Shown here one piece after another: positions 44,513 through 52,316 of a stretch of 64,000 nucleotides of DNA (its first letter is position 1; every line of letters begins with the position of its first letter). Below the pieces are notes generated by a model. That model made no database searches. It saw only the letters and a list, made by a program, of their open reading frames with translations, and had not been told where the DNA came from. A program made the position numbers and the translations under genes. Location of the stretch: contig NZ_CP089466.1 in assembly GCF_021233415.1 (NCBI RefSeq), positions 186,001 through 250,000 on the forward strand. The letters run 5' to 3'. Source of the DNA: Halobacterium litoreum (GTDB taxonomy: Archaea > Halobacteriota > Halobacteria > Halobacteriales > Halobacteriaceae).

Positions 44513-46045
44513 ATGGCCGCATCGGGACCAACGGACGACCGCCGCATCTCGACGACCGAGTTGGACGCGCTCGTTCAGGACACCGAGTTCTTCCGGTCGC
44601 TCGTCGAGAACGGCTCCGACGCCATCGTCTCCATCGACGAGGACAGCACCATCCTCTACGCGAACCGGTCCGTCGAGCGCGTCTTCGGCTACGAACCGGA
44701 GGAGATGGTCGGCGAGAAACTCACGATGATAATGCCCGAGCGGTTCCGGAGCGCGCACTTCGGCGCCATCGACCGCTACCTCGACACGGGCGAACGCGAA
44801 CTCGACTGGAACGCCATCGAGCTCCCCGCCGAACACAAGGACGGCCACGAGGTCCCGCTCTCGATTACCTTCGAGGAGCACGCCTACGAGGGCGAGCGCG
44901 TGTTCTCCGGCATCATGCGGGACATCTCCGAACGGAAAGCCTACGAGGACACGCTGGAGACGCTGCAGGGCGCCGCCCGCGACCTGATGCAGGCGCCGGA
45001 CCCGGAAGCCATCGGCGAACGCGTCGTCGCCGCCGTCGAGGACAGCATCGGCTTCCCCGTCTCCTCGCTGTACGTCTACGACGACGCCGCCGACGTCCTC
45101 CGACCCGTCGCGCACACCGACGCCGTCGACGACCTCGTCGCCGACCCGCCGACGTTCGACGAGGGGACACTCGCGTGGGCGGCCTTCGAGGACGGCGAAC
45201 CGCGCGTCTACCAGGCCGACGAGGACGCCGGCGACGAGGACGTCCCGCTCCACCGGCCCGACGGCGACGTCGCATCCGAGTACGTCGTCCCGATGGGCGA
45301 CCGCGGCTGTCTCCTCGTCTCCGACACGGAAGCCGTCACCTTCGACGAGCAGAGCCGGAACCTCGTCCGGATTCTCGCCGCGAACGCCGAAGCCGCGCTC
45401 GAACGCGCCGAGCGCGAAGCCGAACGCGAGCGACAGAACGAGCGCCTCGAACGGTTCGCGAGCATCGTCAGCCACGACATCCGCGACCCCCTGCAGTCGG
45501 CGCGCGCCACCGCCGCCGTCGCGAAGGCCGGCGACGAGTCCGCACTCGACGACTTAGACGACATCTTCGACCGCATGGAGGAACTCGTCGAGGACGTCCT
45601 CACGCTCGCGAAACAGGGCCAGACCGTCGGTGAGACCGAACCTGTCGCGCTCGAATCGGTCGCCGACGACGCGTGGTGCACGACCGAAGTCGAGGGCGCC
45701 ACGCTCGTCGTGGACGACGACCTCCCGACCCTGCAGGCCGACGGCGAACGCCTCCGGTCGCTGCTGGAGAACCTCTTCCGGAACGCTGTGACCCACGGCG
45801 GCGACGCCGTCACCGTTCGCATCGGCGCGCTCGGCGACGACGCCGGCTTCTACGTCGAAGACGACGGCCCCGGATTCGGCGACGCCGACACCGACCAACT
45901 GTTCGAGTACGGCTACACGACCGACACCGACGGCACCGGTTTCGGCCTCAGCATCGTGCGCGACATCGTCACCGCACACGGCTGGACGGTCGACGCGACC
46001 GAGAGCGACGACGGCGGCGCGCGCTTCGAGATAGACACGAGGTGA
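44513..46045 (+). CDS. PAS-GAF sensor histidine kinase
   Basis: 510 residues, soluble. PAS domain about residues 20-135 (FRSLVENGSDAIVSIDEDSTILYANRSVERVFGY). GAF domain about 145-290 (ESDTEAVTFDE-type strands). HisKA with RFASIVSHDIRDPLQ (phospho-accepting histidine) near 325. HATPase with NLFRNAVTHGG, DDGPGF and GFGLSIVRDI. No membrane segment, so it senses an internal or diffusible cue. The response regulator starts 6 bp after its stop; they form a two-component pair. Confidence 0.93.
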   Translation: MAASGPTDDRRISTTELDALVQDTEFFRSLVENGSDAIVSIDEDSTILYANRSVERVFGYEPEEMVGEKLTMIMPERFRSAHFGAIDRYLDTGERELDWNAIELPAEHKDGHEVPLSITFEEHAYEGERVFSGIMRDISERKAYEDTLETLQGAARDLMQAPDPEAIGERVVAAVEDSIGFPVSSLYVYDDAADVLRPVAHTDAVDDLVADPPTFDEGTLAWAAFEDGEPRVYQADEDAGDEDVPLHRPDGDVASEYVVPMGDRGCLLVSDTEAVTFDEQSRNLVRILAANAEAALERAEREAERERQNERLERFASIVSHDIRDPLQSARATAAVAKAGDESALDDLDDIFDRMEELVEDVLTLAKQGQTVGETEPVALESVADDAWCTTEVEGATLVVDDDLPTLQADGERLRSLLENLFRNAVTHGGDAVTVRIGALGDDAGFYVEDDGPGFGDADTDQLFEYGYTTDTDGTGFGLSIVRDIVTAHGWTVDATESDDGGARFEIDTR

Positions 46046-46051
46046 CCCACG

Positions 46052-46618
46052 ATGGACACGACAACCCCCGACGGCGACGACCGCCCGGTCGTCCTCGCAG
46101 TAGACGACGAGAAACGAGTCGTACAGGCGTTTTCCCTCTGGCTCGAGGACTACGACGTCCGCACCGCCACCGGCGGCGAGGACGCACTCGACGCCATCGA
46201 CGACGACGTCGACGTGGTGTTGCTCGACCGCCACATGCCCCACATGTCCGGCGACGAAGTGCTCGAGGAAATCCGCGAGCGCGGCTACGACTGCCGCGTC
46301 GCGATGGTGACCGGCGTCGACCCGGACTTCGACATCGTCGACATGCCCTTCGAGGAGTACGTCCAGAAGCCGGTCGACCAAGCCGAACTCACCGAACTCA
46401 TCGACCGGCTCGCCGACCTCGAACGCTACGACGAACGCATCGACGACCTCTACAGCGTCGTCCAGAAGCGCGTCACGCTCGAAGCCGAACTCCCCGAGAG
46501 CGAACTCGAAGACAGCGACCGCTACCAGCGCCTGCTCGAACGCGAACGCGAACTCGAAGCCGAGACCGACGACGTCATCGAGTCGATGGACGACGACGGC
46601 TTCGAACAACTGTTCTGA
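46052..46618 (+). CDS. HalX-type response regulator
   Basis: 188 residues. The receiver domain has acidic pocket DDEK near residue 19, the phospho-acceptor aspartate in VVLLDRHMPHMSG, a threonine in MVTGVD and the lysine in VQKPVD. The C-terminal about 65 residues are the HalX domain (helical, YDERIDDLYSVVQKRVTLEAEL), found mainly in haloarchaea, with no DNA-binding helix. Its output is therefore likely protein interaction. Partner of the kinase upstream. Confidence 0.93.
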   Translation: MDTTTPDGDDRPVVLAVDDEKRVVQAFSLWLEDYDVRTATGGEDALDAIDDDVDVVLLDRHMPHMSGDEVLEEIRERGYDCRVAMVTGVDPDFDIVDMPFEEYVQKPVDQAELTELIDRLADLERYDERIDDLYSVVQKRVTLEAELPESELEDSDRYQRLLERERELEAETDDVIESMDDDGFEQLF

Positions 46619-46625
46619 CGCCCGG

Positions 46626-47582
46626 TCACTCCTCTGCGAGGCGTGCGAGCGCGTCGAATCGCTCCCGCAGCGCCGCCGAGACGCCGTCCGTCAGCACGTC
46701 GTCCGGCGTCACTCCGTCCGGTACGTCGTTCCGCTGGCTCTCGACGGCCTCGGCGACGCGTTCGGCGGCCGCCGCCGACTCGAACTCGACGTCCAGTTCC
46801 GCGTGCTCGACTTCGAGTTCCCTGCCGTCGCCGTCCGCGAACCCGAACTCGAACTCCGCCTCGCTCCCCTCCACGTCGACTTCCAGCACGTGCGCCAGCG
46901 GGATGGACGCGGTTCGCTCGCCGCCCTCGACGTCGAGTTCGCGGTCGAAGACGGCGACCTCCACGTCCCCGCCGCGGGCCGCCGCAATCGGTTCGTCGGC
47001 CTCGGGCCGCCACACGGGCGTCTCGACGTCGAAGTTCGGGAGGTCGTACACCAACCCCCGCGACCGCTCCGCTTCGATTACGTCCTCACGGTCGGCGCGC
47101 TCGGCGACGTACTCGGCGGCCTCGCGAACCTCGCTCACGGGGACCTCCCCGTCGATTTCGAACTCGAAGCCCACGCCGCCCGCGACGAACCCGAGTTCGC
47201 GCTCCGCGAGCCCGTCTTTCTCCCCGACGACCGTCTCGGGGTCGACGACGCCGTACGGAACCACCTCGCCGACGTCCCCGTCCTCACCCCCGGCCAGCAC
47301 CAGCAGTCGCTGGTCGGTCGCCACCAACACCTGCCAGTACCCAGTCTCCGAATCCACCGTCTCGTCCCCGAACTCCACGTCGTACACCGTGTTGAACAGC
47401 GCGTAGTGTGGCTGCTCGTCCTCGCGGAGGAACGCCGCCAACGCGTGGTTCTCGAACGTCCCCGTCCCGAGCACCTTCGACCCGGTGCGCGTGAGTTTCG
47501 TCTCCGTCACCGAGTCGCCGCGCGCCCCCTCGACCAACGCCTCGATCCGCTCGTCGCCCGAGCCACCGTCGAACAGTCCCAT
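46626..47582 (-). CDS. haloarchaeal hypothetical protein, two PH-like lobes predicted
   Basis: 318 residues from ATG 47582 (MGLFDGGSGDERIEAL). Residues about 20-145 (VLGTGTFENHALAAFLREDEQPHYALFNTVYDV, later YWQVLVATDQRLLVLAGG) look like a bacterial PH-type domain, and residues 190-290 may be a second one. There is a helical acidic C-terminus and no cysteines or membrane segments. It may bind membrane or peptide; this is inferred from fold pattern only. Convergent with the response regulator, 7 bp between stops. Confidence 0.65.
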   Translation of the reverse strand: MGLFDGGSGDERIEALVEGARGDSVTETKLTRTGSKVLGTGTFENHALAAFLREDEQPHYALFNTVYDVEFGDETVDSETGYWQVLVATDQRLLVLAGGEDGDVGEVVPYGVVDPETVVGEKDGLAERELGFVAGGVGFEFEIDGEVPVSEVREAAEYVAERADREDVIEAERSRGLVYDLPNFDVETPVWRPEADEPIAAARGGDVEVAVFDRELDVEGGERTASIPLAHVLEVDVEGSEAEFEFGFADGDGRELEVEHAELDVEFESAAAAERVAEAVESQRNDVPDGVTPDDVLTDGVSAALRERFDALARLAEE

Positions 47583-47756
47583 GCCGTCGCCGTCTCGGAC
47601 CACCGACGTGAAACCTCCGGGTCCGACGGAGCCCCGGCTACGTAGCGTCGAAACGGTGGATGGATGCGTCGGCTCGCAGGGATGCAAATCCCGGTCGGCG
47701 TACACCGTCGCTCGGTACCCGCGGAGATGAAACTCCGCGGTTGGTCGCTTCGTAGA

Positions 47757-47840
47757 AAGCCTAGGCCGGAATTTGAACGGTGTCAGACGGTCGCTCCCTA
47801 CGGTCGCGCTGCGACTGACAGGCTCAAATTCCGGACCGGC
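47757..47840. repeat. direct and inverted copies of the tRNA-Thr 3' end forming a hairpin
   Basis: The 21-bp sequence AAGCCTAGGCCGGAATTTGAA at 47757-47777 exactly repeats 47870-47890, which is the 3' end (T-arm and acceptor strand) of tRNA-Thr, 113 bp away. TCAAATTCCGG at 47823-47833 is an inverted copy. With the internal pair TGTCAG / CTGACA the two copies form a long hairpin. The interval 47583-47870 has no gene. Confidence 0.8.
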
Positions 47841-47870
47841 TTCTGCTCGTCACGTTCGTTCCTCGCAAGA

Positions 47871-47942
47871 AGCCTAGGCCGGAATTTGAATCCGGGGTCT
47901 CGTCCTTACCAAGGACGCGCTTTACCGCTAAGCTACCCAGGC
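47871..47942 (-). tRNA. tRNA-Thr (GGT anticodon)
   Basis: 72 nt on the minus strand. The acceptor stem GCCTGGG pairs with CCTAGGC (one G-U pair), with T as discriminator. D-arm GCTTAGCGGTAAAGC; anticodon stem CGTCC/GGACG with loop TTGGTAA, so anticodon GGT. T-arm CCGGATTCAAATTCCGG. No intron and no encoded CCA, as is normal for haloarchaea. Its 3' end is duplicated downstream. Confidence 0.95.
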
Positions 47943-47985
47943 ACGCATTCGTACGAAGGCCCCGCGACTTCTTTAGGCGTTTCGA

Positions 47986-48651
47986 TTATCGGTCGCCGAC
48001 CGACGTGGTGCCGACGCGCTCGTCGCCCGACGGGCGGCCGACGCGCGCCATCACGTCCTCGATGCCGTCGGGGAGCGCGTCGGCCGCGGGCGGGAGCGGC
48101 GGGGCGCCGTGGTTGTCCGCGAGGCCGACGACGTACTGGCGGAGCGCGACCGGCGTCTCGCCGCCGGCGGCCGTCCCCCCAGCGATGGCCGCCAACTCGA
48201 AGACGTTCGCCTCCAGCGTGCGGGCCGTCGACGTCCGGCCCTCCTGTACGTCGGTCTGCTCGTGGCCGAACTCGCGGACGGTCTGGACCGCGTGACCCGC
48301 GGCCTCGGTGCGCGCGAGCAACCGGAAGCCGCGTGCGACCAGCACGTCCGCCGCCAGCACGTCCAGGTCGTCGTCCGGGTCCGGGTCGTCGGTGTACGCC
48401 CACGGCTCGTCGGCGACGAGGTCGCGAGTGACGCGCAGCCCCTCGTAGATGAGTTGCACGCCCGCGGCGCGCCGCGAGACGGCGCCGGGGTCGACGGAGC
48501 CGTCGACGACGCGCGCGCTCAACACGGTGAGAACACCCGGCAGCATCGAAGACGACGCGACGTGGTCGTCGATGACCGCGCGGAGCCCGTCGGGCTCGAT
48601 GTCCTCGACGGCCTCGAGGGCGGCGACGCGTGCCTGCTCGGCCTCCTCCAT
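47986..48651 (-). CDS. conserved haloarchaeal helical protein of unknown function
   Basis: 221 residues, almost entirely helical and acidic, opening MEEAEQARVAALEAVEDIEPDG. The segment DLDVLAADVLVARGFRLLARTEAAGHAVQTVREFG recalls the helical folds of polyprenyl synthetase-like proteins but lacks the DDxxD metal motifs. It has no cysteines or signal peptide. Divergent from the enoyl-CoA hydratase gene with about 60 bp between starts. Confidence 0.65.
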   Translation of the reverse strand: MEEAEQARVAALEAVEDIEPDGLRAVIDDHVASSSMLPGVLTVLSARVVDGSVDPGAVSRRAAGVQLIYEGLRVTRDLVADEPWAYTDDPDPDDDLDVLAADVLVARGFRLLARTEAAGHAVQTVREFGHEQTDVQEGRTSTARTLEANVFELAAIAGGTAAGGETPVALRQYVVGLADNHGAPPLPPAADALPDGIEDVMARVGRPSGDERVGTTSVGDR

Positions 48652-48710
48652 CGGCCGGAGATTGCGGTGCGAACGGCAAAGACCTTTGGAAACCCCCTCG
48701 TCCCTCCGCC

Positions 48711-49388
48711 ATGCTCGACGTCACCGACACCGACGCCGTCCGGGTGGTCGCGCTCGACCGACCCGCCCGTCGGAACGCGCTCACGCCCGCCGGCCTCGAC
48801 GCGCTCCGGGACGCCGTCGCGGACGCCAGCCAGCCGGTCGTCTACGTCCACGGTGCAGGCGACGCGTTCTGTGCTGGCGCCGACCTCGACACCGTCCGCG
48901 GCCTCGACGGCGACTCCGGAAGCGAGTTCGCGCGCCGCGGGCAGCGCACGATGAACGCCATCGAAGACGCCGACAGCGTCGTCGTCGCGGGTGTCGACGG
49001 TGCGGCCCGCGGGGGCGGCGTCGAACTCGCGCTCGCCTGTGACCTCCGCGTCTGCACGCCCGACGCCTCGTTCGCGGAGACCGGCGTCACGCTCGGCCTG
49101 TTCGGCGCGTGGGGCGGCACGCGGCGCCTCCGCGAAGCCGTGGGTGCGACTCACGCTGCCGACCTCTCGCTGTCCGGGCGCACCGTCGACGCCGCGGACG
49201 CTCGCGAGACGGGACTCGTCTCCCGTGTCGTCGACGACCCGCGCGCCGTTGCCGACGAAATCGCGGGAAACGACGCCGCGGCGCTCCGAGAACTGAAACC
49301 CCTCCTCAGCGTGGACGCCGACCGCGAGGAGACCGACAGGAGGGAGGCCGACGCGTTCGGTCGCCTGCTCGCCGACGACCCGTTCTAG
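48711..49388 (+). CDS. enoyl-CoA hydratase/isomerase family protein
   Basis: 225 residues from ATG 48711, shorter than the usual 255-265 because the C-terminal helices are trimmed. The oxyanion-hole segments are GDAFCAGADLDTV and ARGGGVELALACD; the glutamate in FAETGVTLG lies at the usual second catalytic position. It hydrates 2-enoyl-CoA or catalyses a related crotonase reaction. Stop overlaps convergent nadE by 4 bp. Confidence 0.88.
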   Translation: MLDVTDTDAVRVVALDRPARRNALTPAGLDALRDAVADASQPVVYVHGAGDAFCAGADLDTVRGLDGDSGSEFARRGQRTMNAIEDADSVVVAGVDGAARGGGVELALACDLRVCTPDASFAETGVTLGLFGAWGGTRRLREAVGATHAADLSLSGRTVDAADARETGLVSRVVDDPRAVADEIAGNDAAALRELKPLLSVDADREETDRREADAFGRLLADDPF

Positions 49389-50191
49389 GGCGCCGGCGGC
49401 ATCGAGCGCTTGTGCGTGCTCTGCTCGTGTAACTCGACGACCGTCTCGACGACCGACTCGGGGACGTCGAGGTGGGCAGCCGTCGCGCTCGCGGGCGCGC
49501 CGCCGTGGACGTGCAACGCGAGCACCGCGTCGATGGTGTCGTAGCCCACGCCAAGTTCGCCCTCGTCGGTCTGGTCCGGCCACAACCCCGCCGTCGGCGT
49601 CTTCGTCACGAGGCCTTCGGGCACCCCGAGGTCGCGGGCCAGTTGGCGCACCTGCATCTTGTAGAGGTTCCCGATGGGGTTGCAGTCGACCGCCTGGTCG
49701 CCGTACTTCGTGAAGTAGCCGGTCGCCGCCTCCGTGCGGTTCCCGGTGCCGAGCACGACGCCGTTCTCGTGGTTCGCGACGAAGTAGTTCAGGACGGCTC
49801 GCGTCCGCGCTCTCGCGTTCCCGACCGCGAGTTGGTCGTCGCCCGCCTCGGGATAGAGGTCCGTGAGCCGGTCGACGAACGGGTCGATTTCGATTACGTC
49901 GTACTCGATGCCGAGGTCCTCGGCGACGCGCTCCGCGTCGCTCATGTTCTCCTCGTCGGACGCCGCCGCCGGCATCACGAGGCCGTGCAGCGCGTCCGCG
50001 CCGAGTTCGTCGACGGTGAGGTACGCGACGGTCGTCGAGTCGATGCCTCCCGAGAGCCCGAGGACACAGCGCTCCGCGCCAGCCGCCTCCACCGTCTCCC
50101 GGAGAAACGACTGGATGCGGTCGCGTCGCTCGGTCAACTCCGCCTCGGAGAACCGCACGTCGAGTGGCTCGATAACGTCTGGGCCGGTCAT
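49385..50191 (-). CDS. nadE: NAD+ synthetase (ammonia-dependent)
   Basis: Amidates nicotinic acid adenine dinucleotide to NAD+. 268 residues from ATG 50191. The ATP-pyrophosphatase P-loop is LGLSGGIDSTTVAYL. Later motifs are VLGTGNRTEAATGYFTKYGDQAVDCNPIGNLYK and PTAGLWPDQTDEGELG. There is no glutaminase domain. The open frame extends 78 codons further upstream but without similarity. Confidence 0.95.
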   Translation of the reverse strand: MTGPDVIEPLDVRFSEAELTERRDRIQSFLRETVEAAGAERCVLGLSGGIDSTTVAYLTVDELGADALHGLVMPAAASDEENMSDAERVAEDLGIEYDVIEIDPFVDRLTDLYPEAGDDQLAVGNARARTRAVLNYFVANHENGVVLGTGNRTEAATGYFTKYGDQAVDCNPIGNLYKMQVRQLARDLGVPEGLVTKTPTAGLWPDQTDEGELGVGYDTIDAVLALHVHGGAPASATAAHLDVPESVVETVVELHEQSTHKRSMPPAP

Positions 50192-50323
50192 CGTCCCGCG
50201 ATTCGGCGCACGCCGACTAAAACCCACTCGCCCGCCCCGCGTTCGTGGACGTTCGTCCACTTTCCGAAACGCTACGTTCAAGTGCGGGCGCAGACAAGCA
50301 GGAGTCGAAGCCACTCCGCGTAA

Positions 50324-50382
50324 GCGCTGGTGGTGAGCAAACCCCTCGGGTTTGCGAGCCTCAGCGCGGGCGCGGAGCGCCC
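50324..50382. repeat. hairpins and a copy of the tRNA-Gly 5' end upstream of tRNA-Gly
   Basis: GCGCTGGTGGT at 50324-50334 copies the first 11 nt of tRNA-Gly (50383-50393). It is followed by a perfect hairpin GCAAACCC / GGGTTTGC (50337-50344, 50348-50355). A second perfect hairpin has 10-bp arms GCGCGGGCGC / GCGCCCGCGC (50364-50373, 50377-50386), whose 3' arm runs 4 nt into the mature tRNA. Confidence 0.8.
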
Positions 50383-50453
50383 GCGCTGGTGGTCTAGTGG
50401 TAGGACATGAGCTTCCCAAGCTCATAGCCCGGGTTCAATTCCCGGCCAGCGCA
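50383..50453 (+). tRNA. tRNA-Gly (CCC anticodon)
   Basis: 71 nt. The acceptor GCGCTGG pairs perfectly with CCAGCGC; discriminator A at 50453. D-arm with TCTAGTGGTAGGA, anticodon stem TGAGC/GCTCA with loop TTCCCAA giving CCC, T-arm CCGGGTTCAATTCCCGG. No intron, no encoded CCA. Flanked by partial copies of its own ends on both sides. Confidence 0.96.
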
Positions 50454-50482
50454 CTTCGCAGTCTCACTTCGTTCGACAGCTC

Positions 50483-50535
50483 GTGCGCTGGCCGTCCTCA
50501 CGCTCGCTTCGCTCGCGTGAGTCCCCGGCCAGCGC
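50483..50535 (+). repeat. inverted then direct copy of the tRNA-Gly 3' end, forming a hairpin
   Basis: GTGCGCTGGCCG at 50483-50494 is the exact reverse complement of 50443-50454, the tRNA end plus one base. CCCGGCCAGCGC at 50524-50535 is a direct copy of 50441-50452. The two pair as a 9-10-bp stem, extended inside by CTCACGC / GCGTGAG. This is the same order (inverted, then direct) as downstream of tRNA-Thr. Confidence 0.8.
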
Positions 50536-50603
50536 CCCTTTGTTGGTGTTACTGGCGATACCCGTCCAGAACCCTCTTTGCCGCGCTCCGTCCACGTCGG
50601 GGC

Positions 50604-51008
50604 GTGCAACTGGACGCGACGGCGGCCCGCGAGTGCGTCGAGACCGAGTACGCCGACGTGGTGACTGCCGTCGGAGCGTGCGCGGACGCGGTGGCGGCGT
50701 CGTGGGGCGGCGACGCGACCGAGGACGCGAGCGCCGTCGCCGACCGACTGGAATCGTGTCTCGCGGAGCGCGGCGTGCTCGACGCGCTCCCGGGGGTGCT
50801 CGCGGATGCCGTGAACGCGGCCGGCGGGACGATGCAGGCGTCGCCGGTCGCCGCACCGCCCTACGTCGTCGTGACGAGCAGAGGACCGGTCTTGCGCGCG
50901 ACGCTGGACGGCGGGCGGCTGGTCGTCACCGTCGCGGTGTTTCGCGTGACCGGCGACCGTAGGTACGAGCGCGCCGGCGGCGCGCCGGTGACGGCGGAAC
51001 TGCGGTAG
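50604..51008 (+). CDS. haloarchaeal hypothetical protein
   Basis: 134 residues from GTG 50604. The helical N-terminal half (RECVETEYADVVTAVGACADAVAAS, with two cysteines) is followed by a beta-rich C-terminal half (PPYVVVTSRGPVLRATLDGGRLVVTVAVFRV). No signal peptide and no known motif. Its stop directly abuts that of the convergent glutaredoxin-like gene. Confidence 0.6.
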   Translation: MQLDATAARECVETEYADVVTAVGACADAVAASWGGDATEDASAVADRLESCLAERGVLDALPGVLADAVNAAGGTMQASPVAAPPYVVVTSRGPVLRATLDGGRLVVTVAVFRVTGDRRYERAGGAPVTAELR

Positions 51009-51272
51009 TCAGGCGTAGTGCTCGTCGAGGTAGTCGACGATGGCTTCGCTCTCGTAGACGACCTCGCCGCGGTCGGTGTCCACGAGACAGGGAATCTGGT
51101 CGTCGCCGCCGGCGTCGACGAGTTCGCCGTGCGTGAGTTCGTTCGTCACGTCGCCGCCCTCGCTCCCCGGAAGCCGGGGGTTGTGCGCGACGTACGACAC
51201 GCCGAGTTCGGAGAGCCGCTCGCGGACGGTCTGGGAGTGCGGACAGCCCTCGGACTGGTAGAGTTCGAGCAC
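51009..51272 (-). CDS. glutaredoxin / GST N-terminal-like thioredoxin-fold protein
   Basis: 87 residues from GTG 51272. LELYQSEGCPHSQTVRERLSELG has a CPHS redox motif (single N-terminal cysteine, monothiol or GST-like). IPCLVDTDRGEVVYESEAIVDYLDEHY is the cis-proline and SxAI signature of GST N-terminal and glutaredoxin domains. It probably acts in thiol redox chemistry with gamma-glutamylcysteine, the haloarchaeal low-molecular thiol; that is inference. Confidence 0.85.
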   Translation of the reverse strand: MLELYQSEGCPHSQTVRERLSELGVSYVAHNPRLPGSEGGDVTNELTHGELVDAGGDDQIPCLVDTDRGEVVYESEAIVDYLDEHYA

Positions 51273-51304
51273 GCGTCGACGTTCGCCCGGACGCCACGTA
51301 AGGG

Positions 51305-52015
51305 TCAGCGTACCGGCGGATAGGACTCCCGCTGCACCCACTCGCGGAGGCGCGCCGCGCTGTCGTCGTCGTACCGGAGCGGGCGGCGCCACCACGGTCC
51401 CTTCCCCGAGTCCGCCGACCACTCGGTGACCGCGCGGTTGGCGTCGATGCCTCGGCCCTCGCTCAGCGGAACCGCGGTGTCGTAGAGCCGCGAGGCGTCC
51501 GTGCCGGCGAGCAGGACGGCGGCGTCGAACGGGTCGCGTTTCAGGTGCGCGTTCCCCGCGAAGCGCTCGCGTTCGCCCGCCGGCAGGGCGGCGTACTCGT
51601 CGCCGTCTACGGGGTCGCAGGCGAGCACGAACTCCCCGATGAGGTACGCGCCCCAGTCGTCGGCCATCCAGTCCGCGGGGGCGTCGGGCGCGTCGAGCGT
51701 CGCGTAGAAGTAGACGCGGTCGCCCGCCGACAAATCGAGGAGGGGGCGGGCCTTCACGCCGTGCGGGTCGCCGTACGTGTAGCGGTCACAACAGGGGTAC
51801 TCGGCGAACGTCGGGTCGAGGTGGACGGGGCGGTCGGCAGCGCCGTCCGGGAGGTCGACCGCGAGGTCGAGGTCGGCGTACGTCGGCAGCGGCTCGCTCG
51901 TCGGTTCGGACTCCGGGATGGGGACGTACTCGAAGGAGCCGTCCGCGTACAGCGGGCCGCGGACGCCCGGCTCGTTGGTGTTCGCGGCGACGTTGATGGC
52001 GACGGCGCGGGTCAC
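51305..52015 (-). CDS. Nmad3-like protein (nucleotide modification associated domain 3)
   Basis: 236 residues from GTG 52015. The opening AVAINVAANTNEPGVRGPLYADGSFEYVPIPESE, then RPVHLDPTFAEYPCCDRYTYGD, LLDLSAGDRVYFYATL and DWGAYLIGEFVLACD, match what I know of the Nmad3 domain, predicted to act on modified DNA bases. GNAHLKRDPFDAAVLLAGTDASRLYDTAVPLSEGR follows the family order. No other hypermodification genes are nearby. Coupled (GTGA) to the zinc-ribbon membrane protein upstream. Family call is from memory of conserved pattern; activity unproven. Confidence 0.72.
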   Translation of the reverse strand: MTRAVAINVAANTNEPGVRGPLYADGSFEYVPIPESEPTSEPLPTYADLDLAVDLPDGAADRPVHLDPTFAEYPCCDRYTYGDPHGVKARPLLDLSAGDRVYFYATLDAPDAPADWMADDWGAYLIGEFVLACDPVDGDEYAALPAGERERFAGNAHLKRDPFDAAVLLAGTDASRLYDTAVPLSEGRGIDANRAVTEWSADSGKGPWWRRPLRYDDDSAARLREWVQRESYPPVR

Positions 52016-52275
52016 GCGTGGAGCATCCCAACACACTCCCGGCAGAACCTGTAGCCGGTCTCGTTCTCGCTGCCGCACTCGGGGCACAGCGTCACGTCCG
52101 GGTCGGCGGCGGTGCGCTCCTCGTCGTCGGCGGCGGGGACGTCAGCGGGGTAGCCGTGCTCGCGGGACGCCGCGTTCTCGGTGACGCCGACGTCGCCGCT
52201 CTGGAGGCGCCGCCACACCACCAACTGGAGGACGGCGATGAACACCAGCGCGAGGACGAACAGACCCCACTCCAT
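52012..52275 (-). CDS. small membrane-anchored zinc-ribbon protein
   Basis: 87 residues from ATG 52275. One N-terminal helix (GLFVLALVFIAVLQLVVW), an acidic linker, then a C-terminal zinc ribbon CPECGSENETGYRFCREC. The stop overlaps the Nmad3-like GTG start, so the two are co-translated. Similar anchored ribbons are common in haloarchaea; function unknown. Confidence 0.75.
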   Translation of the reverse strand: MEWGLFVLALVFIAVLQLVVWRRLQSGDVGVTENAASREHGYPADVPAADDEERTAADPDVTLCPECGSENETGYRFCRECVGMLHA

Positions 52276-52316
52276 GTGCCTACGTAACACGGCGAGCCTA
52301 TTCAGCCTTGGCACCG

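Noticed and set aside
47757-47890. Remnant of an integrated virus or plasmid at tRNA-Thr
   Set aside because: The 21-bp repeat resembles att sites, but nothing phage-like or integrase-like lies between or near the copies. Kept as a structural finding, not called a mobile element.
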